Below, piece by piece: positions 32,601 through 41,256 of a DNA stretch of 48,108 nt. Position 1 is the first letter of the stretch, and every line of letters starts with the position of its first letter. The position numbers were made by a program, and so were the translations under genes. The DNA lies in contig JASANZ010002134.1 in assembly GCA_030849805.1 (NCBI GenBank), positions 1 through 48,108 of the forward strand. Reading direction: 5' to 3'. This DNA is from Sergeia podlipaevii (lineage: Eukaryota > Euglenozoa > Kinetoplastea > Trypanosomatida > Trypanosomatidae). Below the pieces are notes generated by a model. That model worked only from the letters and a program-made list of their open reading frames with translations, did no database searches and had not been told where the DNA came from.

Positions 32601-34221
32601 TAGAAGACTGCCCCTGAGAGGCCATGTCAGTCACACAGGGCATGTGCACAAGAGCATACCCGCGGCTCTGTGCAGCGTCGATAAGTTGAAGCTGTAGTGC
32701 AGCCACCATCATTGTCGCGTAAGCCATTCGAGCACGCCGCATCGTCGTCGTCATCTCTTTTTTGATTGATGAAGATGTCGCGAATGATGGTACTTGCTGC
32801 AGTGTGTGCCTTCTCCAATGCGCTTCTCCCTTCTCTGTAGCTGTGAGGGCTCTTAGCATTACACAGCACGTGACCTCACCCACATCAGGACGGCCACACA
32901 ATGCACTCTTCTGTTTTCCATGTTCGACTGTCATGCCGCCTCTATTCACCATGTAAAGATCCAACAGAAGTTCACACACCTCCGCAGAGACTAACGTGGC
33001 ATCCGCCGCTTCTGCCATCGCCGCCTGCATGGTTAGCTCCAATTCATGCACAAGGCCACTGACCTCCTCCATGTGTTCGGTCGCCGCGCGTTGATCAAGG
33101 GATGCAGAAAGCGACGATGAGGGCAACGATAGCATTGATGATAACGGCAGTGGTGGTGGTGGTGGTGCAGAGGCTAGCAAGACATCTATTCGCGACGTCA
33201 CACTCATAAAGAGTGACGCAGTTTCATGTGTGTAACGCTGCTTTTGTTGTTTTTCTTCTCCATCCTCTATGCCCCCTCCTCCACCATCCTTCTTCACTAT
33301 TCTTGAATGTGCATCTAAAACAATTGTGGAGGAGTCCGACTCTCCTTTTCTGGCTTCATCGTTTTGATCTCTAAAAGGCACGAGTTGGCGCTGGCTAATA
33401 TCCGCCTCTATCAGCTCCATGGCTACCTTCAGTTGCTCCTCCAGCGTCCACGCCTCCTCCTTGGCCGTCCCTCTTCTTCTCACTAGTTGTTTCTCGCTGC
33501 CTTGGTGCCCGCTTTTTTCTTTATCTTCGTCTCTCTCTTCTTGTTCCTGCGTGCATTTACCTACCTGCGAAACGGACGTGCTTGAAATCATCGCTGGGTG
33601 CTCTAACCAATCAGCAATCACCTCACGGCACTTAAGTACAGTGTGGGGCTCTAGAAGCAGCTGCTGTCTCGCAGCGCCAAACACTAGCGATGCGACAGCA
33701 TGCGCGCTACCACCGCTACGCACCGCTTCCGGGACAGTAGCGCAGTCGAGCAAGAGGGAGGTGAGGAGTGCTGCATTGTCCAAATGCTGTTGTTGTGAAG
33801 TGGGGCAAGAAGACGACAATTGCGAGGAGGATGCGGTGGAGCCGGCACGTATCGCGGAATTATCGATAGTAGTGAATATCTTGCGTCGCCGCGGCCGGCT
33901 TGCGCGCTGAGCAACAAGCTCCTTCGTCATCTCCGACGTACTGCGCAAAGACAAATCGCGATGAATCTCGCCTCCCCTGCGCTGAGTCTCCATTAGTTGA
34001 ACCGGTGCCATCGCCGTGTGTAGGCGAAGTACTTCCGCCCATTGACCGTGAGTTAGTAAGAAGGGTATCACGGTGGTGAGTGGTAGGTCCCCAATATCTT
34101 TTCCTGCTTCTGCGCATCCACGTAGGGCTTGTAGACAGCTGCGCCAGTCACCGGATTCCATGTGGCGCCTAATGTAGTCGGCCACCACGCTGCTGGTCTG
34201 CCGTCCTCCGCGACTCGACAT
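14461..34221 (-). CDS. Giant 6586-residue protein, probable PPR/TPR-like alpha-solenoid
   Basis: A single uninterrupted frame of 19.8 kb. I do not recognise a named family. The protein is mostly helical text broken by Ser, Ala, Gln and Thr runs. A helix motif W-x-x-x-L/A-x-x-L recurs: DWRSCLQAL (W26), QWAEVLRLH (W61), LWSVALKLF (W1154), RWAEALEML (W1240), SWTRVLRLF (W4177), TWKRSLELM (W4281), QWRAVFALC (W4352). W26 and W61 are exactly 35 residues apart, the period of pentatricopeptide repeats, and W4281 to W4352 is about two such periods. Near the C-terminus, WLLALLRDGLTPSTQALETA also looks PPR-like. I see no Walker A motif, no membrane segment and no enzyme signature; the end shows no RAP domain. 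An acidic patch (DDFDDRGLLDDDIREEEEED) lies in the C-terminal part. The N-terminus (MSSRGGRQTSSVVADYIRRH) is basic and could be a weak mitochondrial presequence. A mitochondrial RNA-binding or ribosome-assembly role is inference only. The start is the first ATG after the spacer; the stop is TGA. Confidence 0.85.
23641..23670. repeat. In-frame (TGA/TCA)10 trinucleotide repeat coding a Ser run
   Basis: Ten perfect trinucleotide units inside the 6586-residue gene. Read on the minus strand they are TCA codons, giving a long Ser run. The unit is three bases, so copy-number changes keep the frame. Confidence 0.85.
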
Positions 34222-35206
34222 TTTTTTTTTTTGGCTGCTGCTGTTGTTCTTGTCGTAAGTCGTATTGTGAAGAAGTTTGCCCTTTCCTTTTCGAGTTTTC
34301 TCTTTCCTTTATTGTTTCTCCCTCCCTCTCTCTTTCTCTCTCTTTCCTGTTGCGGTAAGCTGATCTTCTACACACTTCGATAACACCCCCCCCTCCAAAT
34401 AGATGAGTACTTGGGTGGTACTTTGCCCTTCTTCCTTTGATTGTTTTTCTTTCTTCCTTCTTACAATCTTTGGTGGGCTTTTTTTTTGCTGCTTTTTATT
34501 TTCAACTATTCTTTATGACAAAGTCAAACAAAAGCAAATGTTCGAGGATATATGTAGTTAACTAGGTGGATGCTTTCTTTTTTTTTTCTAAAATAATAAT
34601 AATAATAATAATAAATTACCGCTTAATATGTTAAAGTGGTTCTCTGTGAGGAATATCTGTATGTGACATACTTTTGCAAATGAGAGATGGGTGAAACCAA
34701 AGAGAGGCAAAAAAAAAGTAAATAATAATAATAATACTTGAGAAGACGGAAATGAAATATATATATATATATATTTAGACCATGACTTAGTCATTCCTCA
34801 ACAAGAAATATATCAGGCAGTCACGTCTCCACACACACACAAAAAAAAAAAAAACAGAGCCAGAAAAAAAAGCATAATACTTTGATGCTCCTTCTTGATT
34901 TTTTTTTTTTCAAAAAGTTACGAATGTAAACAAAACCTTTCAAAAAAAACACCCCCCTCATGCTCTTATTTTTCGCCGCCGCTACCAACAAGACAACTTC
35001 ATTTCCTACAGAAAAGAAGACCACATCCAACATGGTTCCCAACCAAAACATCCAATCCAACCGCACATTTAAAAGAAAAAAAAAAGAAAGAAATAGTACA
35101 ACGCAATCACCAGTTTGTATTTTTCTATTTTTTTTCACTATATGCGCAGACGACACCCATCTAAACATTACCCTCCTCCCATCAATCCCTCCGCCGACAA
35201 TTACTA
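34222..35206. other. 1-kb spacer upstream of the 6586-residue gene
   Basis: Holds the leader of the giant gene and the 3' flank of the small Tim gene. From ~34262 to ~34500 the plus strand is strongly pyrimidine-rich (CT-rich runs), so the leader of the giant gene is purine-rich in the sense direction. TAA repeats lie at ~34590-34614 and an AT run at 34757-34774. No gene is supported. Confidence 0.55.
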
Positions 35207-35494
35207 CTACTGTTGCTGAGAAAGCGTACCAGGCGCGAGGCCCTGCATGGCTTCCTTCTCGCGAATCTCCCTGCTCTCGTTCATGAGCGTCATCACCTCA
35301 AAATGCCGAGCCACACACTTGCGCGCACACGCATCTGACTTTTGAAACTTGGCGTCAGTAATGTCCCCAATGAGCTCATTTCTGGTGAAGTTACGGTCAT
35401 AGCAGATATCCCAGCACTGCTCAAGCACACCATTGGCAAAGTTCATCATGGTGTACTGTTCCATGGCCTGCCCCAGAATCATCTGAGCTTGCAT
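35207..35494 (-). CDS. Small Tim family chaperone of the mitochondrial intermembrane space
   Basis: A 95-residue protein with the twin CX3C signature of small Tim proteins (Tim8/9/10/13 family): CWDIC at C27-C31 and CARKC at C56-C60. Members form hexamers that carry hydrophobic precursors from TOM to inner-membrane translocases; the four Cys make two disulfides after import through the Mia40-type route. As usual for the family there is no cleavable presequence. The interval between the two motifs is 24 residues, longer than the 11-16 common in yeast and animals, with the extra length in the loop. ATG at 35494 is chosen because the frame extends upstream only from a TTG through hydrophobic spacer text, and no ATG lies in the ~62-nt leader after the candidate splice site. 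The ending SQQQ is followed by TAG. The paralogue (8, 9, 10, 11, 12 or 13) cannot be assigned by eye. Confidence 0.85.
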   Translation of the reverse strand: MQAQMILGQAMEQYTMMNFANGVLEQCWDICYDRNFTRNELIGDITDAKFQKSDACARKCVARHFEVMTLMNESREIREKEAMQGLAPGTLSQQQ

Positions 35495-35556
35495 TTTCAA
35501 AAAAAAAAATAGTGTATATATGTGTAAAAAAATAATAATAATAACTGTACTGAAAA

Positions 35557-35589
35557 CTATTCCACACAAGCAAAGATGAGGAAGAAGAA
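35557..35589 (-). promoter_or_regulatory. Candidate trans-splice acceptor, small Tim gene
   Basis: Sense pyrimidine tract opposite plus-strand 35573-35589, with the first AG at 35557-35558. The implied leader is ~62 nt with no ATG before 35494. Confidence 0.35.
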
Positions 35590-35725
35590 CCCGCTATTTT
35601 TTTTTTATTTTCTTACTATTTAAAGAAATATTTATTTAATTTTTGTGATATCCGTAGTTGTGGTACCTTTTTGATTGTGAAGCAAAGCAAGTTTTAAAAA
35701 AGATACAGAGATAAATTAAAAAAAT

Positions 35726-35737
35726 GGGGGGGGGGGG
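35726..35737. repeat. Homopolymer G12
   Basis: Run of 12 G on the plus strand within AT-rich spacer; the longest G run seen in the window. Confidence 0.85.
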
Positions 35738-35857
35738 AGGAGGAAATGATAATAATAGTAATAATAATAGCAACAGAAGGAGAGAGCATGAAGATGCGTA
35801 AATATTGAGCCCGCTCATTCTCTTTCATATACATATATTAGTATATGTGTGTATATT

Positions 35858-35883
<26 letters not shown>
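35858..35883. repeat. (GA)13 microsatellite
   Basis: Perfect GA run in the spacer between the small Tim gene and isochorismatase copy 1. Confidence 0.9.
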
Positions 35884-35888
<5 letters not shown>

Positions 35889-36562
35889 CATCTGTCTGCA
35901 TGTGCGTTTGCTATTCGATAATAATAATAATAAAATAATTTATGGTAGTAATTATCTTTGTTAAATAGAAACACACAAACATTTCGCTCAAGGATAAAGC
36001 AGCGGTGCTGCGTCCTGTACGCGTCGCTCTAAAAGTAACCCTCTTACACAAAAGCAAAAAAAAAGTGAAAATTAGCATATGTTTAGGAGTAGCAGCAGTG
36101 CCATGAAACGTTCATCACGCACCTACTCGTTGGCAGTTACAACAACAACAACAACAGCAAACAAAACCTCTTAGTAAAAAATAGAAAGTGTATATGTGTA
36201 TCACTCGGTCGTCAGGTAAAAAAAAAGAAGAAAAAAAAACAGACACAGTACGCACGATAAAAGAAGACAGCAAAGCAAGTATGCATAAATATGCTGTAAG
36301 CATGAAAGGCGCGCATCTTCCATATATATATATATGTGTGTGTATGCAAAAACAAAGAAGCGGTTCAGTTGCTGTGGAGTATAGCCCCACAGGTAATGCA
36401 CACAAGAAGACACTCGCACACAGTGAAGCAGAATCACATATATGCACACCTATACAGCATATCTCTCAGAAACAAAGCAGAGAGTCATTTATTATTTTTT
36501 TTAAAGGAATGGCTGGCCTGGTTGTAAGTCGTTGCACTTCCAATTCTTTTTCCCTCTTTTCT

Positions 36563-37192
36563 TCACCGCCCATCGCCATTGCGTCCTGCATATTTGGGAT
36601 GCCCCTTGACGATTTTCATCAGTTCTGTCATGTCCATGCCATCCCCGGCTGCTAGCTGCATCACCACCGATATTGTAGTCGTCAGCGTGACGCCTGGCCA
36701 TGACGCCATGGTCATCACAGACGCGTTATGATCCACTTCCTGCTGCGCTGAGCATCCATCCAACATGACCGCCACACGGATGTTGTTCTGCAGCAGAGCA
36801 TCGGCGGTCTGCAAGATGCACACCTGCGTTTCATGACCCCACAGCACCGCTTGTTGCACTGGCTCCAGCCCCCTCTCCTTGTCGCCCAGAATGTACGGCG
36901 CGATGTCAGAGGCGAGCATCGAAGGATACAACTTGGCAGCTACTGGGGTGCCAGGAGGTAGCTTGATGCCGCTGAAGGTGTGGCCAACGCCCTGAGGGAA
37001 CTGCTCTGTGGCGACGTAAACGCTCGAGCCCTTGGGCATGGCAGCATGCAAGCGCGCTAATGTGTTGGCTACATTGACGGCATCCATGAAGTTCGGAATC
37101 TTGTTGACAAGTTTTTCTTGAATGTCGCAGCACATAAAAGCGGTGCGGCACCGGGAAGCAGGCTGCAATATATGGGAGCGTGGCGCGAACAT
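36563..37192 (-). CDS. Isochorismatase-family hydrolase, MAR1-like, copy 1
   Basis: A 209-residue cysteine-hydrolase fold resembling human ISOC1 and the trypanosomatid protein called mitochondrial-associated ribonuclease (MAR1). The family triad is visible: Asp23 in CCDIQEKL, Lys87 in AAKLYPSML and Cys125 in HETQVCILQTA. The conserved blocks ATEQFPQGVG, GLEPVQQAVLWG and DGCSAQ are also present. Substrate is unknown; isochorismatase activity itself is unlikely in this organism, and the ribonuclease name comes from a Leishmania homologue. The frame is open to 37294 but only from a TTG, and a candidate splice acceptor (37281-37282) lies inside that extension. ATG at 37192 gives the N-terminus (MFAPRSHILQPAS) that lines up with the other copies and the same 209-residue length as copies 2 and 3. 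It is closest to copy 4 in the block PYILGDKERGLEPVQQ. No clear mitochondrial presequence is seen. Stop TGA. Confidence 0.9.
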   Translation of the reverse strand: MFAPRSHILQPASRCRTAFMCCDIQEKLVNKIPNFMDAVNVANTLARLHAAMPKGSSVYVATEQFPQGVGHTFSGIKLPPGTPVAAKLYPSMLASDIAPYILGDKERGLEPVQQAVLWGHETQVCILQTADALLQNNIRVAVMLDGCSAQQEVDHNASVMTMASWPGVTLTTTISVVMQLAAGDGMDMTELMKIVKGHPKYAGRNGDGR

Positions 37193-37280
37193 CAAGAAAA
37201 AAAAGGGAGGGGGACTGGCTGACTGACTGGTTATGATGATGATGGATGATAGTAATGAGAGAGATGTGTGTGCGTTCACC

Positions 37281-37310
37281 CTTGAAAGGAACAAAAAAAC
37301 AACAACAACG
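37281..37310 (-). promoter_or_regulatory. Candidate trans-splice acceptor, isochorismatase copy 1
   Basis: Sense T-rich tract opposite ~37287-37310 and first AG at 37281-37282, giving a leader of ~88 nt. It lies inside the non-ATG extension of the frame, which supports the 37192 start. Confidence 0.35.
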
Positions 37311-37681
37311 CGTACCTGTATTTCTATTTGAAGCGGGTGTACGTGATCAATACATGTAAAGCAGAGTAAAAAATGTAATATATATATATAAAGAAAGAGA
37401 TATACAAATCAAGAGGCATTCAATGTTTATAAAACAAACTCCAGTTGATACGAGAAGAGCAACACTCCGTCAAAAATTCCAATATCAAAAGCGGATAATT
37501 TTGTTAATATAGAAAGAAATCAATAAACTGTTTTTTTTTTCTTTAAAATAGCAACAGCAATAAACACCATGACCACACAGACCCCCATTGTGGAATTACG
37601 TAGGATGAAAAAAAAAACGTATCGTAAAGTTAGCATTGAACACTATGATATAATTATAGCACACAACAAAAAATATCTATC

Positions 37682-37685
37682 TATA

Positions 37686-37720
<35 letters not shown>
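37682..37720. repeat. (TA)n run with one G interruption
   Basis: Alternating TA over ~39 bp broken once at 37691, in the spacer between isochorismatase copies 1 and 2. It is self-complementary and could form a hairpin or cruciform. Confidence 0.9.
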
Positions 37721-37724
<4 letters not shown>

Positions 37725-37923
37725 AGATATCACACACGTGCGTATACACGGACAATCTTATTATATATAAAAGAAAAAAAGAGTAAGAGCATGTAGCCTT
37801 CTCTTATTAACATAAATTCGATATCAAATTAGAAGGAATATATAGATAAAGAATATATGTATATATATACAAAGGGGTGCCCTCGATGCACAATGGGGTA
37901 TCCCATTAAAAATGTGTATATAT

Positions 37924-38553
37924 CTATGGCGCTCCCCACGTAGTTCTGGTAGAATCGGTCAGGTGATTCTTCATAATCTTTACCACTTCTTTCGTTTTTG
38001 TTGGATCTACCAGCTGCAACAGTACCGAGGTAGCGCTCGTTAGGGTCAAACCGTCCCACCTAGACATATTGAGCGCCGCGATGCGATGATCAATTTCCAA
38101 TTCTGTTCCACATCCATCAATTGCTACTGCTACTCGCATATCGCGCTGTAGCAAGTCATCCGCGGTATGCAAGACTGACATGCAGGTCTGGTGGCCCCAC
38201 AAGACAACTTGCTGAACAGGTTCAATGCCCTTCGTCTTGTCTCCAATGATGTACGGAAGCACGTCGGGTGTGAGCATCGATAGGGACTCCTTGCAGAACA
38301 CATGGGCGTCTTCAGGGAGCTTGATATCCTTGTGGAGACGCCCATGCTCCTCGACAAACATTTCAGTAGCGATAAAGATACTTTTATCATCACCAAGAGC
38401 CTCATGAATGCGCGCCATCGTGTTTGACACAAGCACCATGTCTGCACCATTAGGGATCTCGTGTTCAGTGCTTTCCTGAACGTCACAGCAGAGAAACGCT
38501 GTACGGCACTGCGCACAAGCACGTTGCAGTATATGTGAACCTTTGGCGTACAT
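37924..38553 (-). CDS. Isochorismatase-family protein, MAR1-like, copy 2, catalytic Cys replaced
   Basis: 209 residues, collinear with copy 3 without needing gaps through the three active-site positions. Asp24 (CCDVQES) and Lys88 (FCKESLSML) of the triad are kept, but the nucleophile position reads HQTCMSVLHTA against HETQVCILQTA in copy 1. Ser126 therefore replaces Cys, and a Cys sits two residues earlier (C124). The substrate-side block is also changed: EMFVEEHG where the other copies have EQYP or EQFP followed by xGVG. The rest is well conserved (IEPVQQVVLWG, DGCGTELEIDH), and the frame is intact with ATG and TAG, so this is a maintained divergent paralogue and not a decayed gene. It may be catalytically altered, inactive, or a regulatory subunit of the oligomers this fold commonly forms; that is inference. 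A strong pyrimidine tract (minus sense) lies at 38622-38661. Confidence 0.88.
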   Translation of the reverse strand: MYAKGSHILQRACAQCRTAFLCCDVQESTEHEIPNGADMVLVSNTMARIHEALGDDKSIFIATEMFVEEHGRLHKDIKLPEDAHVFCKESLSMLTPDVLPYIIGDKTKGIEPVQQVVLWGHQTCMSVLHTADDLLQRDMRVAVAIDGCGTELEIDHRIAALNMSRWDGLTLTSATSVLLQLVDPTKTKEVVKIMKNHLTDSTRTTWGAP

Positions 38554-39197
38554 GAGAAAAGCAATTTTTTTTTTTCAAAAAGAAAACTTCGAGAGATAAA
38601 AAGAAATAATGAGGGAATGCAAATATAAAAAGAAAAGAAAAAGAAAAAGAAGAAGAAAAAATCAGCAGCCAGTGTACTATCCCCTATATATATATATGGA
38701 GGATCATAGCCAACGATCTACTAGTGAGCAAACACTCTACCTCAAAAGGTTATCCATTCGTTCGCTTTCCCACTAATTTTTTCATCTGTTCTCATCATCA
38801 CTTTAACGTACATACGTAAAGTGTGGAGCCGCTGGCAAATAAACAACAACAAAAAAATGAACAATAACAGCAATAACATATATACTCATTAGTCATCTTG
38901 AATCAAACACAGGAGGATGGGGGTGGCAGAAAAGGAATTCAATAGCGCGTGGCATTGTTTAGGAAATATAAGCAAATAAAATAAAATAAAATAAGATATA
39001 TGTATGAACATTAAAAGAAAAAAAAATAACATAATTCCAAAAGTTGCGTACTTTTCAAGCACATCCACGTAAACCGGCACACACCAGGAGGAAAAAACAA
39101 CAACATTCGATAAATGTTCGCTGTTGTGTCGATAAAAGAAAAGGATACCTCTAGTTTTTTTTTTTTCGTTTATAGATGTTGAATGACCGCTTTTTTT
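38554..39197. other. Spacer between isochorismatase copies 2 and 3
   Basis: 644 bp. Next to copy 2 is a long purine tract on the plus strand (38622-38661), which is a pyrimidine tract in the sense direction. The rest is AT-rich with A and T tracts. By eye it shares no extended sequence with the copy 1-2 spacer. Confidence 0.55.
38587..38661 (-). promoter_or_regulatory. Candidate trans-splice acceptor, isochorismatase copy 2
   Basis: Long sense pyrimidine tract opposite plus-strand 38622-38661, then first AG at 38587-38588. The implied leader is ~33 nt. This is the strongest such tract in the window. Confidence 0.45.
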
Positions 39198-39827
39198 TTA
39201 CTTCGCCGAGGTCTCGTTTAGTGGCGGTGGATGGGTTAGCATTGCCTTCACCACAGCACCAACATTGCTATCATCAGAAAGCTGCAGCGAGCAGCCAATT
39301 AGAGTGGTGAGCACCAGTCCGTGTGTCTGCCACCCCGACATCGCAAGAACAGCGGTGTCGTGATCAATGTTGCGCTGCGCAGAACACCCATCAACTGCCA
39401 CGGCAACTGGTATACCCATCTGCAGAAGTTCGTTAGCAGTGTGCTCAATGCAGACGTGTGTTTCTTGCCCCCAGAGAACGACCTGCTGCACCGGTTCGAT
39501 GCCTTTCGCTATATCCCCAACGATGTATGGCAGCACATCTGGGGTAAGCATTGACGGAGAAACCTTGGCAAACACCATGGCGTCCTCTGGGAGTTGAATG
39601 CCGTGATAGATGTGACCTACCCCCCTTGGGTATTGCTCAGTTGCAATGAATATCGTTGTTCCCGGGGTAAGAGCGTTGTGCATCCGCGTGAATGAGTTTG
39701 TGACATTGACGGAGTCCATGAAACGTGGGATCTTGCCCACTAGCTTCTCTTGAATGTCACAGCACATGAAGGCGGTGCGTCGCTTGCTCGCTGGCTGAAG
39801 CAAGAAAGAACGGGGAACAATGGACAT
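39198..39827 (-). CDS. Isochorismatase-family hydrolase, MAR1-like, copy 3
   Basis: 209 residues with an intact family triad: Asp24 (CCDIQEKL), Lys88 (FAKVSPSML) and Cys126 (QETHVCIEHTA). The blocks ATEQYPRGVG, GIEPVQQVVLWG and DGCSAQRNIDHD match the other copies. The Asp-Lys-Cys hydrolase fold typically acts on amide or related bonds through a thioester intermediate; the real substrate here is unknown. The N-terminus (MSIVPRSFLLQPASKRR) is short, basic and hydrophobic and could help mitochondrial targeting, but there is no clear presequence. The C-terminus (THPPPLNETSAK) differs from copies 1 and 2. The start is the ATG that aligns with the other copies; a candidate splice acceptor lies ~50 nt upstream at 39878-39879. 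Stop TAA. Its 3' neighbour is copy 2, 644 bp away; upstream is the longest bare spacer between genes here (2.3 kb). Confidence 0.9.
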   Translation of the reverse strand: MSIVPRSFLLQPASKRRTAFMCCDIQEKLVGKIPRFMDSVNVTNSFTRMHNALTPGTTIFIATEQYPRGVGHIYHGIQLPEDAMVFAKVSPSMLTPDVLPYIVGDIAKGIEPVQQVVLWGQETHVCIEHTANELLQMGIPVAVAVDGCSAQRNIDHDTAVLAMSGWQTHGLVLTTLIGCSLQLSDDSNVGAVVKAMLTHPPPLNETSAK

Positions 39828-39877
39828 CTTCTCGCGTGGCTTTCTCCTTATTTTATTTTTTCCTTCCCCCAGATTGC

Positions 39878-39939
39878 CTTTTTTTTAAAAAAAATAAATA
39901 ATAGAAGGTCGAATATGTAAAAAAAAAAAAGAGAAAAAA
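39878..39939 (-). promoter_or_regulatory. Candidate trans-splice acceptor, isochorismatase copy 3
   Basis: Sense pyrimidine tract opposite ~39918-39939 and first AG at 39878-39879, giving a ~50-nt leader. Confidence 0.35.
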
Positions 39940-40798
39940 TACACTATCCCACAGATAGGAGCGAATGCAATAATAATAAAAAAATAGAATGCAGGGAAAG
40001 AAGAATGCAGTAAGTAAAATATCCAAGTAGAGGCTTTTCAATAATAATAATAATAATAATCTGGAGAGTGACATGGACAAATTCTCAAATACGCATTTGC
40101 TCTGCTGAAGAAGAAAAAAAAAGAAAACAACACGCGTAAAACATAATTCCCGCATCACTCAAGTATAATAATCAAAATCAAAAAGCTATCTTGCGCTTGC
40201 GTGAGCATCAATTTTTTTTTTTTTTTTCGCGGTCGTAAGAAAAGGAAATAACAAATAAGATTATACAACAGACAGACAGACCATATATATACGGAAGCCC
40301 TCATATTATGATAAGCAAGAACTAAAGAAAAAAAAAAAATAGACTGCACCAAGAGCATTGCCCCTCTTCATGTGCATCACTACGTGTACGTCACAACGCA
40401 CTATAGATCAAAAAGGTTGACAACCAGGAAATATAAATTTAGGAAAAAAAAAAACAAGCATTGAAACACCCATGAAAAAAAAAAACAGGAGTAATAACAT
40501 ATTTTTTTAAGTCCCATTTGCAAATTTCTTTCAGATATATGTATTCGCAACTGCTATGCTTTTTTTCAAAAAAAAATAAATAAATGCAATCCTCACTTCA
40601 AAAGAAAAAAAAAAAGAAATATGCACACATATTTGATATGCGCTCTCAAGAGAATGTGGCGCGGTTTTATTCTTGAAAGAAAAAAAAAAGATCAGTGTCA
40701 GTGCATCAACATATCAGCAGTATTTCAATATATATACACACTCACAGTAAAAACTGCTTGAAGTCTTTTCCTTTAAATGAGGCAACCGAGAGTAGAGA

Positions 40799-40846
<48 letters not shown>
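40799..40846. repeat. Compound (AT)11(AG)13 microsatellite
   Basis: A perfect AT run passes directly into a perfect AG run in the 2.3-kb spacer. Confidence 0.9.
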
Positions 40847-40852
<6 letters not shown>

Positions 40853-41231
40853 CAATAAAAATAATGTTTCTCCTCTTGAAAAATAAATACGCACACCACA
40901 AGTCAGCGAATGTTCCGTTTCTTTCCATAATTTTTTTTTTTTTTGTACTCATCCTTGAATGCTTCCCTCTATACATCTTGTGTATATATTGATACCTTTT
41001 GCTTTTCTCTATCCCTCCCATTTTTGAAGGGATGCATGACATCTGTACTGATTTCTCATTGTTTCTCATCATTTTTTTTTTTTGCTAATGGCGCTTATCG
41101 GAGAAGAAAAATGCAAAAATAAAAACTGGCGCGCTTTAACAACATCAAAAATAGTAAAAAAAATTCAATCTTATTGATAAGCTAAACAACATGGATAAAA
41201 AAAGTTTTAAAAAATTCACATGTGAAACATT

Positions 41232-41256
41232 AAAAAAAAAAAAAAAAAAAAAAAAA
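41232..41256. repeat. Homopolymer A25
   Basis: Longest A run in the window, in the 2.3-kb spacer. Confidence 0.9.

Larger units (their letters stand above)
35495..36562. other. 1.1-kb spacer between the small Tim gene and isochorismatase copy 1
   Basis: AT-rich with a G12 run (35726-35737), a GA repeat (35858-35883), TAA repeats and a mixed TA/TG run near 36321-36346. Minus-strand open frames in 36115-36449 are low-complexity and lack any family signature. No RNA gene is recognised. Confidence 0.55.
37193..37923. other. Spacer between isochorismatase copies 1 and 2
   Basis: 731 bp. It contains the leader of copy 1, AT-rich filler and a long near-perfect TA run (37682-37720). No coding frame or RNA gene is supported. 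Confidence 0.55.

Noticed and set aside
37193..37294. 34-residue N-terminal extension of isochorismatase copy 1
   Set aside because: It begins at TTG, crosses a candidate splice acceptor and has no counterpart in the other copies; trimming gives the shared 209-residue length.
37924..38553. Pseudogene call for isochorismatase copy 2
   Set aside because: The frame is complete, the length equals copies 1 and 3, and most family blocks are kept; only the nucleophile and one loop differ.
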